DNA of 64,000 nt, taken from Myoxocephalus aenaeus (Eukaryota; Chordata; Actinopteri; Perciformes; Cottidae). The stretch spans positions 1,494,501 to 1,558,500 of the forward strand of contig JBAMJR010000187.1 of the NCBI GenBank assembly GCA_038501785.1, written 5' to 3'. The notes below the pieces were generated by a model. That model saw only the letters and a list, made by a program, of their open reading frames with translations, was not told the DNA's origin and made no database searches. The position numbers were made by a program, and so were the translations under genes. Positions 1 through 14,600 of the stretch are shown one piece after another (position 1 is the first letter of the stretch; the number at the start of each line of letters is the position of its first letter).

Positions 1-2320
1 TTTCAAGGGTGTGCCTCAGAGCGGAGTAGAGCCTCAGATTCTTGTGCTGCTCTCATATGCTTCTGCCTGTATATGAGAGTCCGTGCACATGGAAGTGTGT
101 GCGTGTTTGGTCTATTTACTTTTTGCTTGTGGATTGTTAAAGTGCTCCTTACGAACCACAGAGCTGTTTCATTTTAGCCTGACAATTATCCACACCACCA
201 GTTATTGTCCTGGCGCTTTCCACTATATTTTGTAGCTCTAGCTCCAGCTGCCTGTTTGTTTTCTTTAGTGCTCTTCAACATCCTGTCTCTGTCGTTATAG
301 GAGTCGTGAATATTTAATGGGATGGGATCGTAATATGTAGAAATATGTCTTTTCCCACTTTGTTTTTTTTATTGTGGAAGAGTCTACAGAGTGAGATTTA
401 TGCCAGCTCCGGGATTTTGGCGTCCCTGTGGCTTTCCTCTTTGGAATTTAAGGTTTTCAATATTGGTTATAATTATCAATTGAGCTATTGTTTTAACCCA
501 TTAAGTATTTAATAAAGCAGCATTTCAAATGGAAAAAAAAATAATACCACAATCTTGTCAACAAACTCAAAGGTTTTCATGCAAAGGTTATACAAAATGG
601 AGAACAGAAGGCATCTTATTTTTAGAAGTAAATATTTGCTATCATTATTGTTATTTGACAACTGACGTTACGGTTGTTTTTACCGACTTACATCTAATCA
701 ACCGCCTCATTTGTTCTCTAGTTACATTCTTACATGATGAGCATGAGCAAACTAAATGTTTCTGTAATGATTTATTTCATTGCCCAGCTACTTTGTACAT
801 CCCTATGGAAGTATCGTAAAAGTTTTCGGTTCACAGGGTTTTTCAAGTTTGTTCTGAAACTTGAGATACAAAAAAGTTTTCCTCTCTGTGGGCATGCCAA
901 AAATATGACATTTCATTCTCTCTCCACTGACTCAACCATAAAGCGACTTGCTGGTGCTATTTCAGCAGCGTTTATTGCATATAGCGCTTTATTGCTGTGG
1001 CACAAATCGCTGCACAATTTGATTACACTGCCACCTTCCTCCGGTCACCAGCAAGTGACAAACGGCAGCGTTTTCCTATGTACTGTGTAAGAAAGAACGC
1101 AAGTTAAAAGTTCCAGTGAAAGAGTATCTTACATTTACTATCAGTGAAGCTTGATTGACATGTAATACATTGAATTACTCTGGTCGGACATGGACCTGTG
1201 TTTACAATCAAAGACAGCTAGCTAAAAAAACAAACACAGCACAGCGTTTGTTTCAATATTTCATAGATAAATGCAGTGTCTATACATCAAGTGATGAAAA
1301 TGCCTGCTGGCTAAACAATCTTCCAACTGAAAAAAATCCAACTAACAGATAATTGCCATATTTTGAGGGCCATTGTCAATTGAAAATGACTGCTGACTCC
1401 ACTATATCAAAGCTTCTGTCAGTATTCTAATAAATACATTAAAGCCCCATATCATAGACTCTGTCTAGCACCCAATACTTGGCTCCTACTGTATGTCTCT
1501 CTGCTATTTCTGTTGTCTTAAGCAATTGCAGTTGAGTTCCCTTGACCTTTTAAATCAGATGGCTGTATAGAACCAGGAAGTTTATCTTTTTAAAGCCAAC
1601 CGGAGACTTGGCCCTTTGATACGACAGCAGTAGAAAGATAGTGCCAGCCTCCTGCCAGGCCGCCATCCTGTCCATCCTGTCCATCCTGCTCCAGAGAGAC
1701 CAGCTATGTGATGAGCCAGAAGGTGCATTTGGTGGCACTCAACCAGAGATTGTTTTTAAATGAATAAAGGGGTGGTTGAGCACAACCCTAAATATTTCCT
1801 CTGTTTCAGAATCATGTTTTTGTCACAATGGGTGCCAGGTGCGATGCCCATGGTGTGTCCTTGCTGCAAGAGAGATGGCATATGCAGTGGAGAGCAGTAC
1901 AGTGCAGCGGGCACTGACGCAGAGAGATCTGCTGACCAAACGAGCTGCATGTCCCACTTCAAGGACACATTGCAGAATTCACTCTGCAATCTGCACTACA
2001 TCCGTCTGCCCAGCAAGGCTTTTGTTCTGCCTCCATCAGCTCTCTGATGTAAACTCTTTGCTGTCCATGCTCCTACCTGTGAGTGTGTATCTTGTATCAT
2101 CCCCCCCCTGTGCCCATTTGATAGCGAGAGAGGTTTAGCATACGAGTTTGATGCCAGCTATGGAGCCCCCCTTCAGCTCACACCATATGGAGCTTTTTCC
2201 TATCTTTATTCAAGTGTATGCTCTTTCAATTTGAGATGAGATGCCACTCATTGATGTTGATTTTGTAATGCGTTCCCTTCAAACCCTGTCTTCACATTAC
2301 ACTATTCTCTGCTTTCACCT
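1..2320. other. Non-coding sequence, likely dip2a intron 1 or upstream flank
   Basis: AT-rich sequence. No open frame here shows a recognisable domain; short frames on both strands are of chance length. No RNA gene or CpG-rich promoter is visible. Confidence 0.5.
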
Positions 2321-2778
2321 AGATGTGGGGCGCTTCTGATCAAACTGTATGCTTGTACTCTGATATATTGGTCCTTGCGCATATTTCCTCTCCTCACACT
2401 CTTCTTCTGTGTGCTCATGAAATGTCTGCTCTCAGATTATTCCTCTGCTTTGGATTTTTGTGTGCAATAGGCCTGTCAAAATTCCCCAACCAATACAATG
2501 CTAGGTGTAGTTTTGACCAATGAAATGATCCCTGGTGCATTTGCTTGACTTCAGCCCACCAAAGCTTTCTTATGTAGCCTACTGTCCTTGCTTTCTTTAT
2601 GACTTTTGGAATAAAATCACTATTTGTACTTTTTATTTTACTATAGTACCCAGCCACCATTACTGTAACCAACTATTTTAGAGTGTGAGGACGGCTGAGG
2701 CTGTACCACAGGAAATCTGTGTAAGCAACAACATATCTAAGTGCAAGCATACAGTTTGAGCAGAAGCAGACCAGATCC
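2321..2778. repeat. Imperfect inverted-repeat (foldback) element
   Basis: The left arm (2,321-2,402) and right arm (2,681-2,778) are inverted copies. Both carry CAAACTGTATGCTTG (2,341-2,355; its complement at 2,744-2,758), flanked by GCTTCTG, ATTTCCT and CCTCACACTC matches. The arms differ by small insertions, so the element is old. The 280-bp interior has no recognisable coding content. Resembles a degenerate DNA transposon with long terminal inverted repeats; family not assigned. Confidence 0.55.
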
Positions 2779-3955
2779 AAGTGCAAGCAGGGACTTTTTG
2801 TGTGTGAGCATAGGATTTCGGAGAAAAACATTTAAAAAATCTAAACGTGAAATCAATGAGTCTTGCTCTCACATTGAAAGACCACACTCTTGAATAAAAC
2901 CCCCCAAAAAAGCTCCATAACACCATAGCTCAATCTGTCCTCTCTGGTCCAATCATGGTCACAGTAAAACACACACACAGAGTCTTCCTCAGATAGCTGA
3001 ATTATCTCTAAATGCTGTGAATTACACACCTCCCAAAGATAAAGAATTGTACAGCAATGATTTCAAGGTGTTAAGTGAATTGCTTGCAAAGGATAGAAGG
3101 TCAGTGAGCTGTTCAGAGAGCCTTTATACTCCTACTCAAAGTGTTTAAGATCCCAAGGACAAACTTAATGAAGTCTTTCTTTACATCTCCCATTTGTCTT
3201 TTTTATTATATAATCTCAACTTTTCTTATTTAATATTACATTTGTGCGTTTCACGATGAAACATGTTGCACTTTTCCAAACAGCCAAGCCACATTGACAG
3301 CATACCCATTTCCCACATTCATTCTGTAGCATCAATGATTGCTTTGACTATACAGCCTCCAATACACCCGTCAACTCCTGAACACTTTAATAATAATACA
3401 TTTTACATGTATTTGTACAGTGCTTTGTGATTGTATATTGCAAAAGAGTACACATGTGATGGTTGGTGTAATTAAATATTTTAACTTTAGTGATAATATT
3501 ACAACCTCTTGCACCATCAAACTGCTCTTACTGTTTTTTACTTCCTTCGTGTATTGGCTCCATATTCACATAATACCGGTCAGGTTTTGTTTATAATAAA
3601 GGCTGCAAATGTGAAAACAACTCAAGAGGCATCACAGAAGTTTCCGATTTTCTATCAAATAATCTGCTGTGGCTTGACAGAGAGTGTTAATGATAGTGCT
3701 GTTTGGAATCCCAGTAAAATAGGCGGCCAATGACAGGAGCTGGCAGTGTTTAATTATAATAAGTGATGATAATTCATTCCAGAGAGGCGGTGTAATTATG
3801 TACTGGTCAGTGGCATCAACACCTCTTGACCTTCTGTGGCCAGGTCCTAGCAGAGGTCAGCCTGCACAGTATGACAGAGCCATGCCGCTATGAACTTAGC
3901 GCCATCAACAGATGGCCAACAAGCAGCATCAGAGAAAGTGAGGAGGAAGCACTAC
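2779..3955. other. Non-coding sequence
   Basis: No gene seen. A pale homeodomain-like AT cluster occurs at 3,748-3,800 within otherwise ordinary sequence. Confidence 0.4.
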
Positions 3956-3959
3956 AAAG

Positions 3960-4200
3960 GGGAACTTTTTGAGAAACATAGTGGGTTAATTCTTGCTGCT
4001 TTACATCCCTTAGATTTAGAAAGAAAGAAAGTAGCAATTTAGTAGCACTTAAATGGCATTTACTTATAGCACTTTGTAGTTTTGCTTTCTTGAAGAAATT
4101 GTACTTGTTGTTCTGAGTTTGTACTTATGGTTGAATGCACTTATTGTAAGTCGCTTTGGATAAAAGCGTCAGCTAAATGTAATTTAATGTAATTTAGCCT
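3960..4200 (+). repeat. Teleost interspersed repeat with SINE-like 3' tail
   Basis: The 3' part reads GTAAGTCGCTTTGGATAAAA then GCGTCAGCTAAATG, a sequence found in very many fish genomic repeats, followed by a short ATGTAATTTA-type tandem tail at 4,177-4,196. The upstream 170 bp (TAGCACTTAAATGGCATTTAC, TTATAGCACTTTGTAG) fits the same family as I remember it. Exact family name not assigned. Confidence 0.6.
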
Positions 4201-7200
4201 GGAAATGTATAATTCCAATTTGGGTGTTTGTTGCCAAGAGTGATGCCACAATCACATTGCTCTGACTGTAGTGCAACATCACTAGAGCAAGTATGGACTT
4301 TTTATACTTTTTTTTTATTTGACGAAATATCTGACAAGATCATAAACATGTTCTGAATCAATGTCTAGGCCTACTCAGGTGTGATGTGCAGATCAAAGAC
4401 AAACAGAGCCCTTTGTAACAGCGGCAGGCTGCATTGTGATCCTTCCTGGTGGAAAACAAACACACAGAAAATGTCTGGAATGTGCCGTGACCTATCAACT
4501 TAACCATGAGGAGAGGGGTTTCCAAATCCCCAACACTGCTGGAGGGCACGACTACACACAACAAACAGGCACAAAGCATAGCAGGTTGTCCCAGCCTTTT
4601 AAAAGAACAAGGCCAAGTTGCCCCTCCCTCTTTCCCTGAGGTGTCCCAGTAGAATATGGGAGAGGAGGAATAAAATAAAAGCGCTTTTTTTAGTCAGCTA
4701 ACATACCAGAAAATGTGTTTTCAGCACGTGTGCTCCAATTGAGCATACTGTTTTAGGCAAGCTGTGCTGCTGTTGCTCTCCAGAGACTTTTCCAAGTGTG
4801 TTATTCAAAGTGTACCTGTACAGCCAGAAAGACGGGAGGGCAAGTCAGGACTGTATTTAAAGCTCCTAAGGCATAACTGACAAAGTGTGGAGTCTCTTTC
4901 TGCATTTGACAAACTGTTACTAACTAATGTCTGGAAGTCACAAGTTGCAAATCATCTCGTTAAATAGCCAAGCTGTTTTTCATGCAGTTGGTGCTGCTGC
5001 ATATATGTAAGAGCTAGTGCATGTTCTTTCCAAGCAGCCTGCGGGGAAATTTACCCGCACTCAACCAGTCTGAGTCAGTGCCATGCAGGTAGGAGATGAA
5101 ACAACAGCTGAAGTGACTAGTGATATCAAAACATGGACAAATATTAGCTTGTTGCCATTAAAGCAGTTAAAGGGGAACGCCCTGCTTGTTTAAACTCATT
5201 TGGAAGAGAAAACTAAGAAACCATATTACCAAAACTGTCCGCAAATATCTTGTTCAACTTTGACCATACTTGCACGAGTTGTGTCCATGCGCAGTTTTCA
5301 TATCTAAAGGAGGGACTATTACTGACATTTAAGGCCGTCTCACTATCGGTTTTACCTCCACATTTGTGGTTTAAGATATCTTATTATACATATATAAGAT
5401 GTATTTTTGGCGGAACCTGTCTGATTGACAGACTGCCCATATATGTTGTCATGGCTTATACAAATGATGGCCTCCTAACAAGAGACCCTACTTGCAATAA
5501 ACTGAAATGACCCTTTTAATGCTGAAGTAAGGAGACAGTGATTGAGATGTTTTTAAAAAAAAAACCTGTAAAACAATGAGTAAATCCTGCTGCTTTAACT
5601 TACACAACCATCTGCTGGTACCAACACACATTTAAGAGAGAAATAGAGCGACACGGAGAGAGTTGTAACTGAACTGCCAGTCTGAGTGCACATATGATAA
5701 ATTGTGATTGAACATTAATGTATATGAATATATGCACCTCAGCCATGAAATAACAACACAATTAAAGGTTGAGACTGCCATGGAGAACTAACGCCTCCCC
5801 TCTCTTGATAACTTTGTCTTTGGACAACAGCGGTTTGGATACAGCGGTTTCTATATAATAGCACTCAGCAGGTTAATGTTATTCCACATGGCTTCTGAGT
5901 ACCCAGAAGCCTTTCTCTTATAGTCTTTGTATTCGTCCATGATTATTAAGAGATAACTAAAACATATCTTTCTTTTTTTTTAAACCCGCTTTCATTGTCA
6001 GCTAGGACTGACTATCCAAAGAGATTGCATCCAATCTCCATTCCTGTCTAGTAATGTACGCATGTACTTGGTCTGAAGTAATGACTGTAATGTTTTCCCT
6101 GGCACTACCACTAACACACCAGATGTTTTCACCGATAAGGAGTTCAGAGAGAACTCTAGACTGCAGCTGGACACATTTTCTGAACCATGCTTCTTACCTT
6201 TAATTGCATTTAACTTAACTCTAAAAAAAATGTTTTTAATACTCATTGCCCATGTTAATTCATAGGGTGCAAAGCAGTATTCAAAATGACTCCCCCTAAC
6301 ATTACGGCAGCGAGAACGACTTAATAATCACTAGTGGTCTGTGTACAGTATTTGGCTAATGAATACTTTGATGAAATGCACCCTTTTTGTTACCGCGCTA
6401 AGCAGAGTTGTGCTGCTTGTCAACACACCCGCAAGATTTTGAATAACCTTTTTTACAGAGTGTTACTTGTGGAATCCCAGGCGCTCGGGGAGGAACAATG
6501 ACATGGATACAACTTTAAGCTGACCTGTAATCTAATATAACGCACATGCACACGTCACGTCTCAGTGCTGTTACTCACAACATTCTTGAAATAGAGGTCA
6601 CGGGCCTCTGCAGTCTGCGGTTGATCCTCGTGGCTGCGGTCCCATAACATGTGTGCGACTGGCCTCACGATGACAGTTGGAGCTCAGTTGTTGAATCTCA
6701 GAAGCCTGTTCTTCATTCCTCGTGTCCCCCCTCTCCGTCGTCTTTATTGCCCCCACCCGATAAACTCATTAGACAGCCAAGTATAAGTTTAACCTTTCAC
6801 AAACCTTCCTTGGTATTAAGCATTTCAGGCACTAAGTGTGGCGTTCTGTGTGGGTGGGTTGTGATTCTTAACAGAATTTGAGCGTTTAAGAATGTAGAAT
6901 GTAGACTGTTGTGTGTTGTTTGTGTGTGTTCTGCAGGGGGGTGTATTTGTGTGTGCTACGATACAACCAATGATCTGATATGTTCAAATGATTCCCAGAT
7001 TGGTTTAGTAACCAAGGCTTTGTTTTTAAGTTGTCTAAGGGGATGTCATGCTAAACTGTCTCTCAGCCATAACAGTGAGATATCATAATTAATAATAATT
7101 CCTGCGAGCCCAAATTTGCATTACTGTGCACGCTGACTCCACCCTGTCTGTCATTAGGACGGGGAAGCAGTCTGAAATGTCAACAAGTGGCAGATAGCTG

Positions 7201-8202
7201 CTGGGAGGTCACCATATGTGTCATGCCCTGCCCTGTGCAAACTTTCTCCTGAGGCTTACTGCAGCTTCCAATTCGCAGCGTAATTGGCAATTGTATGGTG
7301 TGAGTAAGTGAGTAAGCCATGTGACCTGAACATCAGAAAGCAAACCCATGACAGAGTTGCTGCTTTCTGGCCTCCCTCCTTGTTTTCTAATTTGATGAGA
7401 CAAACTCAATTTTATTGTACGGTTGTTGAGGTCAGGCCAGGCTTACATTTAGCCAGCAGGACTTTAAATCATAGTACTCTGATAACCAATGCAGAGAGAG
7501 GAGAGTAGTAAGAGGAGGATGAGTTCCTGCACAACTGCCATGTCTGATGAAGGTCTGATCAATAGGACTTACACATGGAAGCCTTGCTGGTAATGAAGAC
7601 GACACAACTCGTCTTGTGCAACTCTTTTGATCATTTAATAGTGTATAGTATACATTACATTTTTCTACTTGCCTTTTGTGTAAGGAGGAGTTAACTCATT
7701 TTGGGGGGAAATGTTTGAATTAATGTCATGTTGAACAAGCTGTTGAAAATGTACTGAAAATGAAATGCCTTTCAAGTCCACTCAAGACTTGCAGTTTGGT
7801 CTGGTTTTCTGAGGTGAAAGTCAAGTCTATAAAGACCATTGTATGTCTGTGTCCAGAGAGTCAGCTGAAGGAGTAGAAAAAAGGGAGGAAGAGTGGGAGG
7901 AAAAGTGAGGCCTGGATTTAAGAGTTCCCTAACACAGAAACAGCTGGAGCACGTCAGACATCAGGGAAATCAACATTGACCAATTATTAATATTGTTTGT
8001 TTGAGACCTATTTTTACCAGTTGTGTGTGTGCTTCTCCACATCGACTAAAACAGTGAATCTTGTAACAAACACAGACAACTATTTAAAGGCTATCTTTTT
8101 TTGGGATGACTTACTTCTGATTATAGTCATTCCGATGCAGTAAATACAATGTTGAAACAAATGCTGAGAATTAGGGCTACGTACTCACAAACGCTGGACG
8201 GC

Positions 8203-8203
<1 letters not shown>
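4201..8203. other. Non-coding sequence
   Basis: Ordinary AT-rich sequence with no recognisable gene, RNA or transposon end. Open frames are short and lack family features. Confidence 0.4.

Positions 8204-8247
<44 letters not shown>
8204..8247 (+). repeat. (TG)22 microsatellite
   Basis: 44 bp of uninterrupted TG. Confidence 0.95.
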
Positions 8248-8248
<1 letters not shown>

Positions 8249-11200
8249 AACTGCCTGTTGAGCAGTCTTTGAAAAGGAGTTTGCAATCACTGTGCTTTTA
8301 GTAGATGCTTGTTGTTCTGGCCTTGTAGAGTACAAATACATTCTTTCTGGGTCATTATGGCAACAGTAGAGCGGACACACCTCATCCCCTTAGTCAGACT
8401 ACAGGACATATTACATATTACAAGCACTTGACATTTACTAACAAAAGTTTTTTTTTTCTTTTTCGATTTTGTTGATTTAATCTTTTGTCTTTAACTACTC
8501 CTGAAGAGATTTTTAAAGATCTATGCTTCTAAAAGTGTATCTGGATTGGAGTTACGCCTAACTCCAACATCTGCGTCACGCATCAGTGCCCCTTCGTCTT
8601 CTTGGAGTGGCGTCAGGATGAACTGTCTGCAGTGTCGTCCTCGAGGCTTTGACCTCTGACCCACAGTTACTGCTGCTGCATCAGGATGAGCGCTGTATCC
8701 CCTGCAGGTCCCAGTAGACGAATGATGAGCTAACGCTGAGCTTCAGCAGGGCCGCCATCAATCTGCACTTTCTCTTGAGGGCAAAAGTAAAGGGCCGCTG
8801 GCTAGAGACCATGTGTTCGCTCCGACAATCATCTGGGACTTCGTTCTGTATATTTTTTTGCCGTCGTCAGGCTGTGTGTGTGTGTGCCCATAAATACATA
8901 CACAGATACTCCTTCCCCCTTCCTTTGTGTCACAGCCTGTTTGTTGAGTTAGGCTGTGGGTTTGGCCCTTGGCTTACATGTGTGTGAGGATAAGTGCAAA
9001 AGCAGACCATGTGCTGGCTGCCCTGTCTGTCTCTCTGTGGAACTGACCATGTCTTTTTTCTTTAAGGAGTGGTGGAGGGGTTTGAAGCACTGAATGCCTG
9101 GCTCTGTGAAAAATGCTATTACAAGACTTAGCCGGGACAAGAGTTTGTTTTTGTCTTGGAATCTGCTCCACTTGTTTTTGAAGTATCGTCTAACAAGTTA
9201 AACCCCACCCTTAGCAATCTAACACTGGTTCCATAAATATGGGATATTTTGTCTGGTGTAATGGACTGGTATTTATTAATTGCATTTTTGGAGATGATTA
9301 TTTTAGAACAATAGCTTACCGAAGTTCATGCATTCCTGCGGTGAAACCTTTGACGAGATCCCCGAGAAGGGCCAATAATTCCTGAGGTTGAACTAAACCT
9401 TTTTATTTTAACACGCATGTTGTGTAATGCGTTAACAGTTCACACAGTGTAAGCCACACTAAAGTGTTACTTTATTTACTTTGAAACAGCCCGTTTCTCT
9501 GGCACTCATTAAGCTTCAACCATCTTTCGCTCCAAGCAGGTTGAAACTAATGCAATTAATTAATTGCAAATATTTGACACCGGTCTGTTTTTAAAAATGC
9601 AACTTCACCTAATGAACTCCTGAGGGAGGTGCTTGAAACTTTTATTTCCCGAGCAAGGCTTATCCTAGCAGAGGCTCCGCCGCCTCAGTTAATAGAGGCC
9701 GATTAGCCTGCAGTGGAGTTGGCAGACGGTATCAGCTGGCTGGTGTTACTGAGCAAGAACAATATCACCACAGCTGACTCTGTCTTATCTTCCACATGTC
9801 CTGGAGGACAGTGAGCAGCCGTGCCGCTGCCTGGTCCAAAGGCTGCCTGACTTTGAATTGTGGGCGTATGTGGAATGTGTAGCTGGAAAAAGGCCTGGGA
9901 GGGCTTTGAGATTTTTTTTAGAGCAAGCAAATTATTCAGTATATTTTTCCCCATGTATGGGGAAGCTGTGAGAGCTGGCAGAATACCTCAGGAAGCTGGT
10001 GAAATGGACCTCAGGCTGTTGTCTGTTTGACAGACATGAGCAAACAAGCCCCCGTGGCTGCTGCTATTCTGTTTGTGTGCATGATATAACACCAATTATC
10101 TATCATACATCTGCGGCGTTGTTCACATACAAAATTACAAGTTATTGTTCTTAAGGTAAAGCTGTGAAGTACCATGTTTGTCAGAATGAAAGTTTCCCTT
10201 TAGTTTAGCTTGAGGACAGGTTGCGTTTCTCTGAGGCACATTACTGCATGTTACTGCAGCACAGATGTTCCGAAACTGTCTGCTATCCACCCATCCATCT
10301 CTTTCTTCTCTCCCTCACAGAGTTTAAATATCATGCGGCTAACCTCAGCTCACCTCAGCTGGACTCTACTATATCTTTTCTGGGTAAATTTCCTTCTGTC
10401 TTCCTGTCAGTTTCCTCACTGTGAGACTCACCTAGGGCTTTGACCGCTGACAATAACGCTTGAGATTTCAGAAGGGAGGCTATTGATTGAGGAGCTGGAG
10501 GATGGAGAAGCAAAGCTATGGACCGAATGAGGGAGACTGTGAAAAGGGGAGTAATGGCAGGCAGCGAGAGGGAGCATGGACGTAAAGGATGGAGGGAAGA
10601 TAACGAGATAAAGTAGAACAAACGATGGTAATGTGATGGTTGGAATAAAAGTAATAGAATATCTCTTCAACATGGTAAGAAAATAAAACATCCCATTGGG
10701 GAAATGATTGCTTATTGATGACAAGGGCTATTTTATATTTGATGTATAATAATGTTAATTGGATTCTTTTTTCCGACGCCGGATGAAAACTAGCTGAGAG
10801 AGTGGACATTTTTACTTAAAATCAGGAAAAAGCTAATGAAACAGGAACATTTTTCAACAGGCAGAAGTAATATCCTACATAACTGATGTTTCACGGGCCT
10901 GGAAGACTCATTAACTACTGTACATTGTGTAGATAGAGGCGTGTAAGTGTTACAGACCAGGACTTCAGGCTATGTCAGCTATGGGATCGGCCTGTCAATG
11001 TCTCACTTTCAGCTCAGGTCCAGTATAAAAGAAGATGAGAAAGATGGTCTGAAAGCAATGCTGAGAAGCTCCAAATCACTTCACTGTAAAACGATCAGGC
11101 TGTAAAAAAAAAAGCTCTCGCTGGATGGTTAAATTACCTCAGCCAGCAGGTGAACTAGCGATAGTGTCAGTTTGCACACGGTCACAGATGAGAGGATCCA

Positions 11201-11499
11201 ACAGGTTCTTTTGACATCACTACAGGACTAAGATGTTAATCTGACTTGAATGAGGTCAGTGATGACGTTTCTTTTGAGCTCTCCTGAAGCGGTTACATTT
11301 TTAAGATGGGACGGGCAGGAGATCGATTGATCATCAATCGTATGTTCCTTTCTCAAGTAATTAATAAGATAATAAGAGCAGCACATTGTAGTGTTGGGCC
11401 GGGGGGGGAAAGAATGCCTTCTGAGTTTTTGCAAACTAGAGACAAACAAAGTCCCAATCAGTTGACACTTACCACCCCCACTAACCAATTTACTGACCT
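8248..11499. other. Non-coding sequence
   Basis: No gene seen. Includes an AT-rich palindromic patch with TTAATTAATTGCAAAT at 9,554-9,571 and a purine-rich stretch at about 10,475-10,620. Confidence 0.4.
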
Positions 11500-11612
11500 G
11501 TTCAGGGTGTACACATTAAGTCTTTTGGCATTTTGTAATGCATGCTGGGATAGATTCCAGTCCACCACAACTCTGCACTGGATGAGTGGGTTTAGATAAT
11601 GAATGGATGAAC
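11500..11612 (+). repeat. Non-LTR (LINE/SINE) 3'-tail-like fragment
   Basis: Contains TTCAGGGTGTAC and, after a short divergent spacer, GCATGCTGGGATAG, TCCAGTCCACCACAACTCTG, GGATGAGTGGGTTTAGATAA and a terminal GAATGGATGA. This order matches the abundant fish repeat tail ending in (ATGG)n, associated with non-LTR retroelements. The copy is diverged and short. Family assignment tentative. Confidence 0.55.
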
Positions 11613-14600
11613 GTCTGTGTGGTGTAGATCTGACATAAATGCTGCATCAGAAAACACAAGGAAAGTGTAGCTGTCATCTCAAGCACTCTAGTTTAAGCCA
11701 AATTTAACACACAATATATGAAAGTGAGCCAGCTAGGTTCCATTGCGCAGCGCTTAGTCCCATAGCACTTGTTCTCCTCTAAATGTAATGAGCCTCCAGG
11801 TCACAGGGGAACACTTTCACTCTGATTTTCTTTCGCCATTCAGGCCATTTGTGTGCTTCCTGTCTCCAGATAAGGGCTTCAGAAGTGGCTTTATCCCAGC
11901 GCTGGGATGTGTGACTGAGCAGCCAGGCATCCCTAGCTGGGACACACTTCTTTGTAATATGTTGTTCTTCGCCCCCTGCTTACCTCAACTGTGTGTGTGT
12001 GTGTGTGTGTTCTGCCTGCTCAGGCAAACGTGAAAGTGGATGATGTGTGTCCTGTGATCGCAAACTGGAATGTGCGTTACGTTAGCATCTGCAAGCAAAG
12101 CACAGTCACGGGTCAGCAAGGGCCCTAAGTCAGTCACACACTTCCTCCTTCCCGGCCTCCCTCTCTCTCTCTTTCTTTCCAGGAACTGGGCAGCTTGCCT
12201 GAAGAGGGTAGTGGTTAACACCCTCCTCCAAAGAATCACTGCACTCTTGTCCTCATTGTCCTTCAATATGTAGCACGGTCCTGCTGATTTTCTGATGAGT
12301 CAGTGTGTGGCTGTCGCTTTCATGACGATGGTGTCGTTTTTATCTAATAGTCAAGCAAAGGAGATTTCCACTGATTCTCAAGGAAGCAGATTATTTCTTT
12401 CTCTTCTGTCACTGGATCTCTCTCTCTTCTTGAATGTGAGAATGTGAGTGTATATCATGTACTTGTTGTTTTTGAAAGACAACTGAGAAGGAAAGCAAGG
12501 CCCCCATATGTATATTTTTACACTCGGATGTGGTCATAATCTCTGTTTGTTTGTAGGGTCATTGCGTTTTAGACTTTGTGGTACTAACTGGCATGATAAC
12601 ACATTTGTTTTATGGTATTGCAAGCGGCTCACCTCTTTCCAAATGTGATGTAGGAGTGATCTTCTGTTCCAGCACAGGACTCTGGGTTGTCTTCTGGTTG
12701 TCATATATTCAGTAAACCAACGTAACCTTCCTGAGGCCTAAACAACACAAGTTACATTCCCAAATTATATTTCACCTCCTTGAAATGCTTGTTGCCTACG
12801 GGCATGTAAGTAAAACACATTATTAAATCCTTTTAGGCCCTGAAATTCAGTGCCACTTTCCTCGAGGTATTGCGCTGAAATGAACCCAGGCTGTGCTGCG
12901 ATTGAATCTTTCATAGGACATATTCGGTTTTCGCCTGTTCGGGTGGCTCCTAATGCAGTAAAGTATTTTTGGGTGAGGAGTTTGCTGTGAGGTAACCAGA
13001 GTAAACAGCGTTATCAGGCAGACTGCAGAAGGAAGTGTCCGTCATCAGCTGAGCGATCAGACCTAAGGCTATCCTTGACGCTGGTATTTCCGACTTTTGG
13101 GTCAGGCACTGATGAGCGTGTGTTTTTCTTGACAAACACTTAAATAATTTAATTTCCTTTAGTGTAGGACTGAAAATGACCTTCTAATACTCTATACTTA
13201 TCCAGATGTATGTCTTTGTTTCCGTTTTAAATTCATCCTGAAAAAAAATCTATAGTATGAAGCATTTAAAAGGCATTTTAATGAGGCTTTCCCTATTGTT
13301 CTGTAAAAACAATGCATTGAATACGACTGCCAAATCAATGCATCATTCAATCAAATTGAAATACGTTTGGTTTGTTTACAGTGATGCACTTAAAGGCACT
13401 TTCAGCCACTTGTTTCTTTACTTTGAACTCTTAGGTCAGCCGGCCAGGATGGATTCAGATGTTCACTTTGTAGCCCGGTAGACTCTGTTCACATCCTAAG
13501 GTCATGTGTCACAAACACTGTGCTGCGGGCCTCAGTCAGGAGCCATCAGCTTCAAAAGAGTCTGTGGCCTGAGGTTGACCTTTTTAATGCTTTGCCCACA
13601 CAATTATACCTCCAAGCTGCGTTGGTCTGAGTCCGCTCATAGCTGCTCAACTAAAGGCCACTCGGATGAGCCGTTGCAGCTTTGCATCACCACCAAATGA
13701 ACCAAAGGTCAATGAGGTCACACCTGGCCGGCAACATCAGTTGTGTGGTGTATCAGTGAGCGCATGAGGCTGCGAGAGAGAGAGAAGGAAAGAAGGTGCT
13801 TGGGATTAATGCTATTGAATACTGGTGGGAGACATTTCATTAGGTTCAAGAGCATAACACTGGATCACTGGCACCTCCACTTGAGAGAGTGAGACAGACT
13901 GCGGTGCTGTATTATAGCCTCTTATAGCCTTCCCTTACATCTTTCCTATAGTTTTTTTTTTTTTTTTTTTTTTTTCATGAGTCATATAGCCGAGCCCAAA
14001 CAAAAGACAGTTTCCATTTTCTCACTTCTAGCTCGGGGAGGTTGAGCTGGAGGTTGGACTTCTGAAAGATGAGACAAAGCTACACAACTTCCTTTAGGAC
14101 ACCATGAATGCAGATCCTCATTTTTTTGGGAGAAGACATAAAGAATAGACATGAAGACAGATGGCGACATGCAGAAAAGACGGCAGGCTGAGAGAGAGAA
14201 AGGACACAGAGGGGAACAAGGAGACAGAAAAAGAAATACAGCCCAGTGTTCCTCCTCTATTCTGGGAAGATATACGTGGCAGATCTCCAGCCTGCCTTTA
14301 CCGTGATGTCATCTAACATATCTCTGACCTCAGCTAGCATCTTGCCTGGCAGCGTAGCACCAAATGGTATGGCAACCAGATGACTGATTTTTATCCAATT
14401 ATGTAGCGCTTTTCTTTTTTCTTAACGTGTGTAACGTTTCTCACCATACATGGTCACAGGGAATTTTTGGTTGCCTAAAGATAATGAAAGAAGGAAGGAA
14501 CAAAAACTATTTTCGCCTGTAGTTTGTATCAGACCCAGAACATATGATTCAGTTGTTCATCCTGGGAGAAATTCAATTTAAGCCCAGCATGAAACAGCAG

